A stretch of DNA of 29,323 nt, taken from IMG/VR virus record IMGVR_UViG_3300027708_000238, positions 1 to 29,323 of that record; one strand, written 5' to 3'. This document shows, piece after piece, positions 1-6,627 of the stretch; positions within the stretch are counted from its first letter, which is position 1; every line of letters begins with the position of its first letter. Source of the stretch: a virus. Below the pieces are notes generated by a model, which saw only the letters and a list, made by a program, of their open reading frames with translations, was not told the DNA's origin and made no database searches. The translations under genes were made by a program, and so were the position numbers.

Positions 1-739
1 TGGTGGTAAGTGATTGTGCCTTAAAATTATGAGCTTCATCACCAATAACATAATCAAACTGTTCAAAATATTCTTTTGGCATTTTATATAAAGATTGCCA
101 AGTGGATATTGTCAACGGTTTATCTGTATTTTTATCTTTGCCTTGATAAATACGGTGTATGTGTTCTTCCATACTATCATTGTTGTAATCACCAAAGTCA
201 GAAAATAATTGTTCCACCAAAGAAGTGGTTGGAACAATTACAAGTCCTTTTAGTTCTTGGTACTGCCAGAGTTGTCTAAAGATAAGGTAGATGATGAGTG
301 ATTTGCCTGAAGCTGTTGGAGATAAGAGTAATGATCTACGCTTCTGCATTGCATGAATGTAAGCGGCAATTTGGTATTCTCTAACCTCAATTGGTTCTCC
401 ACGAGCATGCGGATTAAGTTGTGTGATAAATTTCTTTGCATGATATTCTGAGTACTCATCTTGTAGTTCCAATCCATTTTCATATTCAATGGTATAATCT
501 CGTTCTTCACAGAACAGTTCAATATATGGAAGTAAACCAAGATAGATTTGTTGTGTTTGTAAATTTAAGAGACGAATTTTTCCGTCCCAAATTCTATTAC
601 GATAAGCTGGAACAAAAGTATAACCAGGAACAAAGAATGTAAAATATTCGGATAGTTCTTGTAGTATATGCCGTTCACAAGTTACCTTGGCATATACTTC
701 ATTTTTTTTCGATATACTTAGGTTTGAGATTTTTTCCAT
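1..739 (-). CDS. uvsW: UvsW-like DEAH-box helicase, N-terminal part (runs off window edge)
   Basis: ATP-dependent superfamily 2 helicase that in T4 branch-migrates recombination intermediates and unwinds R-loops at origins during late infection. I translated the minus strand from ATG at 739; the frame stays open for 246 codons to the window edge, so the C-terminal helicase domain is missing. Visible are an N-terminal domain with WDGKIRLL near residues 40-50 (T4 UvsW has WDGRIRLL), a Walker A-type SPTASGKS, a motif Ia VPTTSL, and a DEAH-box GDEAH near the edge. The start overlaps the preceding small gene by 41 nt and has only a weak ribosome binding site. An in-frame ATG about 30 nt further upstream is the alternative start. 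Family assignment is firm, the exact start is not. The neighbouring uvsY supports the call. Confidence 0.92.
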   Translation of the reverse strand, partial: MEKISNLSISKKNEVYAKVTCERHILQELSEYFTFFVPGYTFVPAYRNRIWDGKIRLLNLQTQQIYLGLLPYIELFCEERDYTIEYENGLELQDEYSEYHAKKFITQLNPHARGEPIEVREYQIAAYIHAMQKRRSLLLSPTASGKSLIIYLIFRQLWQYQELKGLVIVPTTSLVEQLFSDFGDYNNDSMEEHIHRIYQGKDKNTDKPLTISTWQSLYKMPKEYFEQFDYVIGDEAHNFKAQSLTT

Positions 740-911
740 TATAATTATTTCTGTATTCCATTTCTTCATTAAACCAAATTCGCATACCTTTGTCGTCATA
801 GTTTACTGAAGCCCATTCAATATACCAATCTGGCAATTCTTTAATAAATATTCCTTTAAATTTACCCCAAGGCATTTTGGTATTTTGTCTTGAAATATGG
901 TCTTTGTTCAT
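699..911 (-). CDS. Small DUF3820-like protein between uvsY and uvsW
   Basis: A 70-residue protein. The start is ATG at 911, which overlaps the uvsY stop codon in a TAATG arrangement and has a perfect GGAGGA Shine-Dalgarno 5 nt upstream (917-922). The longer reading frame starting at 962 has no such support. Residues about 13-30 read MPWGKFKGIFIKELPDWYIE, the hallmark of the DUF3820 (putative quorum-sensing-regulated virulence factor) family, small proteins common in phages whose biochemical role is unknown to me. T4 also carries small genes of unknown function between uvsY and uvsW, so the position suggests a role connected with recombination or replication, but this is inference. The downstream uvsW start lies inside its last 41 nt. 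Confidence 0.8.
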   Translation of the reverse strand: MNKDHISRQNTKMPWGKFKGIFIKELPDWYIEWASVNYDDKGMRIWFNEEMEYRNNYNGKNLKPKYIEKK

Positions 912-1345
912 TATTGTCCTCCGATGAATTTTTCCCATCCAATAAAGTCTCTTAGCTGCCAAGTTCTTTGTTTTAATTCATTCATAACAGATTCTACCAC
1001 AGAAACACATTCTTCGTGGTATACTTTTTTTTCTAACATCTTAATTAAATCATTATCACCTTCTAAGTAGGCATTGATATCCGATTTCAATACAAAGGCA
1101 AAAGGCTCCCATCCATGAGATTGTAATTCTTCTTGGCCCATTCTACCTGAGTAGTATTCAATCTTTAGTTTTCTTCCACGCAAATAATCAAAGTGTGCTT
1201 TTTTGGAAGCAATTTTATGCTTGGTGAGAATAGAGAGATATTTGTTGTGTAGTTTAGGAATCTTTAGCAGTTCTTTACCAGGCTCGGTCTGGTCAATATC
1301 TGCATCTGTTTCCCAATACTTTAAGATTTGTTCTAAGTTTTCCAT
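911..1345 (-). CDS. uvsY: UvsY-like recombination mediator protein
   Basis: A 144-residue protein, close to the 137 residues of T4 UvsY. UvsY binds single-stranded DNA, displaces gp32 and loads the UvsX recombinase for strand exchange and recombination-dependent replication. The sequence is charged and helical: an acidic N-terminus (about 1-30), a basic central segment (KIASKKAHFDYLRGRKLKIE, about 43-62) consistent with DNA contact, and a C-terminal helix ending in WQLRDFIGWEKFIGGQ. It is followed by the DUF3820-like gene and uvsW, the same functional neighbourhood as in T4. There is no good Shine-Dalgarno before ATG 1345. A sigma70-like promoter with an overlapping palindrome lies just upstream, which suggests its own, probably non-late, expression. 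Confidence 0.85.
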   Translation of the reverse strand: MENLEQILKYWETDADIDQTEPGKELLKIPKLHNKYLSILTKHKIASKKAHFDYLRGRKLKIEYYSGRMGQEELQSHGWEPFAFVLKSDINAYLEGDNDLIKMLEKKVYHEECVSVVESVMNELKQRTWQLRDFIGWEKFIGGQ

Positions 1346-1360
1346 AATATTTTCAAGAGT

Positions 1361-1384
1361 TTAACATGCTATTCAACATGTTAA
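1361..1384. repeat. 8-bp perfect inverted repeat over the uvsY promoter -10
   Basis: Arms TTAACATG (1361-1368) and CATGTTAA (1377-1384) flank an 8-nt spacer. The right arm covers the proposed -10 hexamer, the arrangement expected of an operator. It could instead be an RNA hairpin in the 5' leader of uvsY. No T-run follows on the minus strand, so it is not a rho-independent terminator. Confidence 0.5.
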
Positions 1385-1406
1385 CACAAACTAAATTAAA
1401 AGTCAA
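1378..1406 (-). promoter_or_regulatory. Sigma70-like promoter for uvsY
   Basis: On the minus strand, -35 TTGACT (1406-1401) and -10 TAACAT (1383-1378) are separated by exactly 17 nt. They lie in the short gap after the gp3 stop and about 33 nt before the uvsY start. The -35 matches 5 of 6 consensus bases and the -10 matches 4 of 6. No TATAAATA late box occurs in this gap, so early or middle transcription by host RNA polymerase is the inference. Confidence 0.5.
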
Positions 1407-1412
1407 TACTTT

Positions 1413-1946
1413 TTAGGTAATATTTACAAAGTTAAAATAATCAAACATGAATAAACCATCAGCAGAAATAACATCATCTGCCGATTGTGTAGAATCAAAA
1501 ATGATATCGGAAAGAGTAATTGGGAACATATTAATAAATTGCACTCGTAAAATAGGATTATTCAAAGAAGATAATATGGTCAAAGTGGCATCTGAATATG
1601 CTGATGGTCTTTTGGTTTGCAATTTTGTTTGTAAACCAGATAACCTTTTTCTTTCATCATAACTTTCAGGTGAGGCAATAGAACGGTACCAATTGTGTAA
1701 TTCACGCCAGCCCGTCAAAGTTTCATCCACCAAAAAACGAATGTTAAATGGGTTATATGATATCTTGTTACCTGGTGCAAAAACATCCAACGTTGGAGTA
1801 TTTAATTGAGCTTGACCCAAGTTAATTCCTGGTATGTTTGCTGATTGACAAAAAAACTGAACCGTTGGTATTCTATCAAAAGTTAATAGGTACTTGGTTG
1901 GTTGCAGTAAATTTGTATTTTTAGGAGTTCTAGTTAGTGCGTTCAT
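1413..1946 (-). CDS. gp3: gp3-like tail completion / tail tube terminator protein
   Basis: A 177-residue protein, matching the size of T4 gp3 (176 residues), which caps the finished tail tube and helps hold the sheath. The N-terminal half has the pattern seen in cyanophage proteins annotated gp3: a YLLTFDRIPTVQFFCQSA strand region, then IPGINLGQAQ, then a segment around NPFNIRFLVDETLTGWRELH. The same fold class includes tail tube proteins such as gp19, which is the main alternative. A separate clear gp19 exists at 8364-8906, and the position between gp23 and uvsY is where marine T4-like phages keep gp3. It is isolated from gp23 by a terminator and has its own late box. There is no Shine-Dalgarno; see the promoter entry. 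Confidence 0.72.
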   Translation of the reverse strand: MNALTRTPKNTNLLQPTKYLLTFDRIPTVQFFCQSANIPGINLGQAQLNTPTLDVFAPGNKISYNPFNIRFLVDETLTGWRELHNWYRSIASPESYDERKRLSGLQTKLQTKRPSAYSDATLTILSSLNNPILRVQFINMFPITLSDIIFDSTQSADDVISADGLFMFDYFNFVNIT

Positions 1947-1951
1947 ATTAG

Positions 1952-1959
1952 TATTTATA
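1952..1959 (-). promoter_or_regulatory. Late promoter box for gp3 (leaderless transcript predicted)
   Basis: Exact TATAAATA on the minus strand, the T4 late promoter consensus. Only 5 nt separate it from the gp3 ATG at 1946. In T4 late promoters the start site lies about this distance from the box, so transcription would begin at or next to the A of ATG. The absence of a Shine-Dalgarno fits a leaderless message. It follows directly after the gp23 terminator. Confidence 0.7.
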
Positions 1960-1964
1960 AGACC

Positions 1965-1992
1965 AAAAAAAGACCACCCGAAGGTGGTCTTT
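1965..1992 (-). terminator. Rho-independent terminator after gp23
   Basis: On the minus strand, a perfect 10-bp stem with arms AAAGACCACC and GGTGGTCTTT closes on a TTCG tetraloop (the stable cUUCGg type). The 3' arm runs into a tract of seven T (1965-1971). It begins 39 nt after the gp23 coding end and precedes the gp3 late box, so it separates the very high capsid expression from gp3. Confidence 0.93.
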
Positions 1993-2030
1993 CAAAATAT
2001 CACTCTAAGGTGATTTATTTAATGTTACTA

Positions 2031-3377
2031 TTACATCAAGTTTTGAACCTTGAAAATACGATAGTAAACGTTGCTGCGTGGGTTGATTTGGTTAGAACCA
2101 GCGCCATTGGTGTAATCACCTTTAGCAAACGGGTTAGCAACCATACCGTAACGAGTTTTGAAACCAATCTTAGGTTGGAATGTAAACTGGTCAACAGCAC
2201 GAACCATTTGTAGCGGAACGTATGGGCAATAGAACAAACCAGCGTCATAAGGTGAAGAACCTTTGTAACCGATTGTAACGAGTTCTTGATTGCTTGTGTA
2301 TCCACCAAAATACGGGTCGATATAAACCTTGATACGACCATGCAACAAACCAGCAAATGTATTGCCTGTATCGTCAACTTGGAGGTCAGTTTGCAAAGCA
2401 GGAGTATATTGCAATACACCAGCCATTGCCATTGCTGAAGCAACGTCAGAAGAAACGATCAGAACATTACCTTTGCCTCTACGAGTTTGCTTGGCAATCA
2501 CGTTGGCATCACGTTCAATTTGGAAAATTAGACCTTTGAAACGCTCAACTGACCAACGGCCGTTAGAGTCTGTATCTAAGTCAAATGTACCAGCGTTAGT
2601 TGTACCAAACTGAGCACCAGGAACGGCAGTCATGTAGATAGTACGAATAACTTCACGGTTGATTTCAGCTAGGATTTCTGTAGACAGAATGTTTGACAAT
2701 TCTGTTTCAGCATCAAGACCATGAATTGCTTTCAAGTCTTGTGCAAGTTCTAAAGAATACTCGGCTTTCAGAGCACGTGACTGAGCAGTTACAGTAACTT
2801 TCTCAATGCTGAATGCCATTTGCTGAAATACATCAGTTGTGTTATTGATACCTAACGTTTCTGCGTGAGCAGTCGTCATGCCAATACCAGTTGTAAATGC
2901 GTTAGCAGTCAATGAAGCAACAGGGTTTGTACCAATATCGCTTGTTGGATCTACTGTACCACGGAAACCGTATGGGTTTGTAGCAGAAGAAGAACCAGAG
3001 AAAATGGTATTTGCTTCGTTGAAGAAAGCTTCTGTACCAGATTGGTCAGCGTAACGAGCACGCATTGCAAAAATCAAACCGGTAGGACCAGTCATTGGCT
3101 GAACACCAGCAACGTCATAAGCGATTAAATTTGGCAAAGAACGGCGTACCAAGGAAATCAAAATTGGATCAAAATTAGAAACACCACTACCAACGTTAGT
3201 TGGACCAGCAGAGTAATCTGTTTCGTTCAAAGCTTGACGGTCTTGAGCCATAGCTTGTTGTTGGTTTTCCAAAACAAGAGCTGTAACAGCTTTCTTGTAT
3301 GGGTCTTTAATAGCTTCGAGTTCTGGATGTTCCAGAACAGGTTGCCATTTCTTACTTAATTCTTCGGTCATATACAT
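2031..3377 (-). CDS. gp23: Major capsid protein gp23
   Basis: A 448-residue HK97-fold major head protein, the hexamer-forming subunit of the T4-like capsid (T4 gp23 has 521 residues; shorter forms are usual in marine relatives). Diagnostic stretches match T4: LVRRSLPNLIAYDVAGVQPM with TGPTGLIFAMRARY near residues 78-112, AEYSLELAQDLKAIHGLDAE near the middle, ILAEINREV, and GFKTRYGMVANPFA near the C-terminus. The N-terminal about 52 residues look like a cleaved delta region: L50-N51-E52 fits the (L/I)xE rule of the gp21 protease. Start ATG 3377 has AAGGAAAA upstream; a second in-frame ATG lies two codons later. It follows gp22 by 32 nt and is closed by a strong terminator. No TATAAATA box was seen immediately upstream. 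Confidence 0.98.
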   Translation of the reverse strand: MYMTEELSKKWQPVLEHPELEAIKDPYKKAVTALVLENQQQAMAQDRQALNETDYSAGPTNVGSGVSNFDPILISLVRRSLPNLIAYDVAGVQPMTGPTGLIFAMRARYADQSGTEAFFNEANTIFSGSSSATNPYGFRGTVDPTSDIGTNPVASLTANAFTTGIGMTTAHAETLGINNTTDVFQQMAFSIEKVTVTAQSRALKAEYSLELAQDLKAIHGLDAETELSNILSTEILAEINREVIRTIYMTAVPGAQFGTTNAGTFDLDTDSNGRWSVERFKGLIFQIERDANVIAKQTRRGKGNVLIVSSDVASAMAMAGVLQYTPALQTDLQVDDTGNTFAGLLHGRIKVYIDPYFGGYTSNQELVTIGYKGSSPYDAGLFYCPYVPLQMVRAVDQFTFQPKIGFKTRYGMVANPFAKGDYTNGAGSNQINPRSNVYYRIFKVQNLM

Positions 3378-3409
3378 TTTTAGTTTTCCTTATGTTGTAT
3401 ATTAATGGC

Positions 3410-4588
3410 TTATTTGGCCATTGATTGAGAAATTGCATTTGCATAAATGTTCATTGAAGGATCTGTAGAAACGGATTTCTTTTCTTCTTCAACTAATACT
3501 TCATCTAAAGCAGAATTATCCGCAACTTTAACATCAGCTTTGAAATATGATTCTTTCAACGTGCTTAGTTTGGTAACAAATTCTTCCTCAGTAGTAAAAT
3601 CCACACCCTCTGCGAGTGATTTTAATTTTTCTACTTGAGTCTGCGTTAGGCCTTCACACGCTGTGTAGATAGCCTCAATTTTTTTCTGTTCGTTTAACTC
3701 TTTGCTGAGTTCAACACCATGGTTGATTTGTTCATTAAGAGCAGATTCGAGCTCTTCAACTTTGCTTGTCAACTCTTCAACAACGTCCACTTTGTCAGCA
3801 GGAATGTCGATATAATGTTCAACAAACAAGTTACGCAAACCACCAATAAAGTCTTCCACGATTTCTGCACGGAGACCTTTTTCGATTGCGATTTCATTGT
3901 CTTTGATCCACTCTTCAACCATGTAGTTAAGATAGTCATCAACCTTAGCAGCCAAATCTTCTTTAACTTCCTCAACAGCAGCTTCAAACTGTTCTGTAAG
4001 TTGAGATTCAACATCAGCAATAACTTCTTCTGCACGAGCAATAACAGCAGCTTCAAAAATTGTAGAAGCTTTGGTTACAAACTCTTCTGAAAGGTTTTCA
4101 CCAGACAGTAATGCATCCATATCTTCTTTCATTTTAGCCTTACTCATCATTTTTTTAATCATTGCTTTATCTTGTTTTTCATCTTCGTGGCCTTCTTCTT
4201 TTTCTTCGGACACAACATCATCTTCAGATTCGGTTTCTTCACCATAAGATTGGAAAGTAGCGCCAGGATTTTTAGCCATCATTTGTTTGCCGGCTTTGCC
4301 TTCGGGTTGCTCTACAGAACCAGATTGAGCTGGTTGGCTTTTGAGTTTCTTCATTGGCTCAGAACCTACAGGAGGCGTTGCGCCAGGAGCAGTAGCTGAT
4401 GGTACGCCGTCACAATAGTCAGGATTTGCATCGGTTGTTTTTAAAGGTGTATGGCCAACGTCTACTTCTTTTGTGCCGTAAGCAACATCACCACTTAGTT
4501 TTGCTGGTTTATCTTGACCACTTTTCTTTGATGCAACAGAGGCACCAAGAATTTCTTTAGCGGCTTCGGACAGATTAAATTTTCCCAT
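3410..4588 (-). CDS. gp22: Prohead scaffold protein gp22
   Basis: A 392-residue protein that forms the major internal scaffold around which gp23 assembles and which gp21 then digests. Residues about 1-110 are low-complexity and rich in K, G, P and S. Residues about 115-160 are strongly acidic and charged. Residues about 165-320 are alanine, glutamate and valine rich and predicted helical or coiled-coil, as expected for a scaffolding core. It is clearly longer than T4 gp22 (269 residues), mostly through the N-terminal extension; similar long forms occur in marine T4-like phages. ATG 4588 is preceded by an AAGGAGAT Shine-Dalgarno. A TATAAATA box lies 29 nt upstream. Position between gp21 and gp23 fixes the identity. 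Confidence 0.9.
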   Translation of the reverse strand: MGKFNLSEAAKEILGASVASKKSGQDKPAKLSGDVAYGTKEVDVGHTPLKTTDANPDYCDGVPSATAPGATPPVGSEPMKKLKSQPAQSGSVEQPEGKAGKQMMAKNPGATFQSYGEETESEDDVVSEEKEEGHEDEKQDKAMIKKMMSKAKMKEDMDALLSGENLSEEFVTKASTIFEAAVIARAEEVIADVESQLTEQFEAAVEEVKEDLAAKVDDYLNYMVEEWIKDNEIAIEKGLRAEIVEDFIGGLRNLFVEHYIDIPADKVDVVEELTSKVEELESALNEQINHGVELSKELNEQKKIEAIYTACEGLTQTQVEKLKSLAEGVDFTTEEEFVTKLSTLKESYFKADVKVADNSALDEVLVEEEKKSVSTDPSMNIYANAISQSMAK

Positions 4589-4616
4589 TTTGAAAATCTC
4601 CTTGATTTATTGGATA

Positions 4617-4624
4617 TATTTATA
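4617..4624 (-). promoter_or_regulatory. Late promoter box for gp22-gp23
   Basis: Exact TATAAATA on the minus strand, one nucleotide past the gp21 stop codon (4628-4626). The predicted leader is about 23 nt and contains the gp22 Shine-Dalgarno. It probably drives both scaffold and capsid genes, ending at the terminator at 1965-1992. Confidence 0.75.
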
Positions 4625-4625
4625 T

Positions 4626-5270
4626 TTAAAGTTTTTTGAAGAAGTTCTCAAAAATGCGTAGACTTACTTCCTCAATCTCTTTTCGTGAAGCTTGGCGAAT
4701 TTCTTGAATTGCCTGAGAGTGATCCTGTTCGGTCCAAACACCGTTGACTAACATCCATTCTTTACCCTCCATGATACCTTGTACAAAGGCACCAGGTGCG
4801 GAAGGGTCTGCTACAATATCTGCCGCTGTGGCTAGATAAAAATCGGGCTGAACAACGTTAACACCATTGACATTCTTCAAAGAGCCCATTCCTCTTGAAG
4901 ATACACCTAATTGAGCACCGCCTTCAATAAGACTTCTGGCGATATTACCCATTGGAGTATCTAAAACCTTTGCTTTTCCGATCCATTGCGTACCATCTTC
5001 TTTTAAAGATTTGATTAGAATTGCAACACGGTCCAAATTAATTGATGGTGATTCTGGATGACCAAGTTCACCAAATGCACGGTTTTTATTAATATAATCT
5101 TCTGTGTAACGATACACTTCTTTTTTCATTGTATTGAATTCATACAAACGGCCGTTACGGTTTTTCTTTTCTGCAACCAAAAAAGGACCTTCGATGTGCA
5201 ATTCCTTCTTGCCATCAGCATCTTCGGTAATATAATTTACCGTTTCGTTAATTTCTTTTATGAGCTTCAT
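4626..5270 (-). CDS. gp21: Prohead core protease gp21
   Basis: A 214-residue serine protease (T4 gp21 has 212 residues) of the herpesvirus-assemblin-like prohead protease group. It assembles inside the prohead as a zymogen, then cleaves the scaffold, the core proteins and the N-terminus of gp23 at (L/I)xE sites. Visible active-site motifs are GHPE with His71 and LGVSSRG with Ser124/Ser125, followed by the conserved DIVADPSAPGA at 151-161. The N-terminal GPFLVAEKKNRNGRLY is also typical. The start overlaps the gp68 stop by 4 nt (ATGA), implying translational coupling. The gp22 late box follows immediately after its stop. Confidence 0.95.
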   Translation of the reverse strand: MKLIKEINETVNYITEDADGKKELHIEGPFLVAEKKNRNGRLYEFNTMKKEVYRYTEDYINKNRAFGELGHPESPSINLDRVAILIKSLKEDGTQWIGKAKVLDTPMGNIARSLIEGGAQLGVSSRGMGSLKNVNGVNVVQPDFYLATAADIVADPSAPGAFVQGIMEGKEWMLVNGVWTEQDHSQAIQEIRQASRKEIEEVSLRIFENFFKKL

Positions 5271-5662
5271 AATCCTAATGCCCTTCTTTTTCTTAAAGAT
5301 GTTCTTCTTTTTCTTAATGATACATTTAACTTGGATCTACGCTTAAACTTTGATCGCCTAGATGCCACCTTGCGATTTCTAAGTTCCGTAGGCATCATTC
5401 TTGTTAACTTACCACCACGAATGGTATAACCTTTTACAGCCGAAAACTTTTTACGGCGTTGAACCTTACCTTTTCTGACCCTAACACGAATCAGCTTGGT
5501 TCTACCCATTTTTAAAACATTACCTTCGCCTAACAACTCATCCGTTAAGCGAACTTTAATCTGGTTGACTTTTTCTTCAACCAGATTTTTGATCTTTTTG
5601 TCTAATTCATTCCTTGCTTCTACAAGTTCATTAGATAGAAGTTTTGAAATAAAAGAGAACAT
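5267..5662 (-). CDS. gp68: Prohead core protein gp68-like
   Basis: A 131-residue protein, like T4 gp68 (141 residues), a minor component of the prohead inner core that affects head shape. Residues 1-50 form an amphipathic, charged helix. From about 52 onward it is extremely basic, with MGRTKLIRVRVRKGKVQRRK, then GGKLTRMMPTE, then repeated RRSKFKRRSK-type runs. This basic tail would suit contact with acidic core proteins or DNA. The start shares the TAATG junction with the preceding gene stop, and the end overlaps gp21 by 4 nt. The order gp67-gp68-gp21-gp22-gp23 is the T4 order. Confidence 0.82.
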   Translation of the reverse strand: MFSFISKLLSNELVEARNELDKKIKNLVEEKVNQIKVRLTDELLGEGNVLKMGRTKLIRVRVRKGKVQRRKKFSAVKGYTIRGGKLTRMMPTELRNRKVASRRSKFKRRSKLNVSLRKRRTSLRKRRALGL

Positions 5663-6204
5663 TACGGTTTAAGACTATAGTTTCCGTAGTTAAATGCAGC
5701 CGGATCATTAAATTGACCACGCTGGTAGTGTTCGTTATCTTTTCGTATTTCAACTATAATAGTATAACTTGCATTGGCTTGTTGGCCTCTGGTTCTAACA
5801 GCAATATCACCATTGTTATTTGCTGTAACTGTTGGGTTTTTAATTGTAATCCAATTTCCATTGCCATCATATTCACCATTACCTTGCATGAATATAATAG
5901 GAGTTCCATCTCCTGCATCATTGCTTGCAGTATTTCTCCAAAACAATTGAACATCACCAACAGATGTATCAACATCGTACCATAATCTATTGATGGTTAA
6001 TCCGTAATATGGTTTTGCTGTGTTGCTTTGACTTAAAGATGAACGCAAAGGAACATTATTTGCATCTAAAGCACCATATAATGAATTTGCTGAAATTCTA
6101 GATACATTATTTTCTTGGCCAGAACCATCAAATTCAGCAGTTAATTTAATAACTGCGTGTTGTGTATCATCTTTTAAAACTTGATATGAAAATATATTCG
6201 CCAT
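5662..6204 (-). CDS. Unknown protein in the prohead core cluster, possible virion protein
   Basis: A 180-residue protein I cannot name. Composition is rich in N, G, T, S and aromatic residues, with alternating strand-like segments (residues 70-160), no transmembrane segment and no signal peptide, which suggests a compact beta-sandwich. Readable landmarks are NRLWYDVDTSVGDVQLFW near 72-89 and GQFNDPAAFNYGNYSLKP at the C-terminus. T4 has no counterpart between gp67 and gp68, but similar proteins occur at this place in marine T4-like phages, as far as I recall. Co-expression with core and capsid genes suggests a head-associated or head-decorating role (inference). GGAAT precedes ATG 6204, and the end overlaps gp68 by 1 nt. 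Confidence 0.75.
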   Translation of the reverse strand: MANIFSYQVLKDDTQHAVIKLTAEFDGSGQENNVSRISANSLYGALDANNVPLRSSLSQSNTAKPYYGLTINRLWYDVDTSVGDVQLFWRNTASNDAGDGTPIIFMQGNGEYDGNGNWITIKNPTVTANNNGDIAVRTRGQQANASYTIIVEIRKDNEHYQRGQFNDPAAFNYGNYSLKP

Positions 6205-6213
6205 TTTTTATTC

Positions 6214-6432
6214 CTATTTAAATTCTGATGGTACCGATGATGACCATTGCATCGATTCGTAAGGTACGGTTACATATTTATTAATCTTATCCACATAATA
6301 TAATGCCACTCTCTGACCATTAGGAAACTGTCTAACAGATTTACGTTTCATAATCAAAACGGCAGGAGGATCCATAGTTTTGGATTCTTCCAATTTATGG
6401 TTTTCTGCCATGAATTGTTTAAGAGTTTTCAA
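6214..6432 (-). CDS. Small prohead-cluster protein with TTG start
   Basis: A 72-residue protein starting at TTG 6432, inside the end of gp67 (14-nt overlap). The TTG has GAGG six nt upstream. The internal ATG at 6411 has no ribosome binding site, and starting there would remove the N-terminal MKTLKQF, a motif of the kind that opens several small head proteins in T4-like phages. The body has a basic stretch (IMKRKSVRQFPNGQRVALYY) and a short C-terminal strand-rich part. No family is recognised. The position among core proteins suggests a minor core or head component. Confidence 0.65.
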   Translation of the reverse strand: MKTLKQFMAENHKLEESKTMDPPAVLIMKRKSVRQFPNGQRVALYYVDKINKYVTVPYESMQWSSSVPSEFK

Positions 6433-6604
6433 CAGAATCCTCTTCGCCAGTATCTTCTTCGGGTTGCATTAAGTTTTGTGCAACCGCTTGTTTTGCAGCT
6501 TCAATGTGAGCTGTCACTTTATCGTGAATGGTGGAATAGAGTGCATTTCTGAACTCAACACCATTGTTATCTTGTGCGTAATCTACAATTTTTCTAGTAT
6601 CCAT
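6419..6604 (-). CDS. gp67: Prohead core protein gp67-like
   Basis: A 61-residue protein resembling T4 gp67 (80 residues), an internal core protein needed for correct prohead shape and degraded by gp21. It has an N-terminal helical region, then a motif AAKQAVAQNLMQPEED where T4 has a comparable IAIARN segment before its acidic tail, and ends in a short acidic tail (EEDTGEEDSVE). The acidic tail is shorter than in T4. ATG 6604 is preceded by GAGGAGAG, and a TATAAATA box lies 16 nt upstream. Placement directly after portal gp20 matches T4. Confidence 0.75.
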   Translation of the reverse strand: MDTRKIVDYAQDNNGVEFRNALYSTIHDKVTAHIEAAKQAVAQNLMQPEEDTGEEDSVENS

Positions 6605-6619
6605 AATTCTCTCCTCAAA

Positions 6620-6627
6620 TATTTATA
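6620..6627 (-). promoter_or_regulatory. Late promoter box for gp67 cluster, overlapping gp20 stop
   Basis: Exact TATAAATA on the minus strand. The gp20 stop codon TAA (6625-6623) is part of the box. The predicted transcript starts near 6614 and would carry the GGAG of the gp67 Shine-Dalgarno at its very 5' end, giving a leader of only about 10 nt. Confidence 0.7.

Noticed and set aside
912-962. Upstream start for the DUF3820-like gene at ATG 962
   Set aside because: It would overlap uvsY by about 50 nt without a ribosome binding site, while ATG 911 has GGAGGA at ideal spacing and a TAATG junction.
2036-2443. Minus-strand 135-codon frame inside gp23
   Set aside because: It lies entirely in the conserved gp23 coding region in another frame and has no recognisable features.
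3719-4090. Plus-strand open frame opposite gp22, rich in F, N and S
   Set aside because: Its composition is what antisense of helical acidic coding sequence gives. The gp22 frame is supported by size, context and a Shine-Dalgarno.
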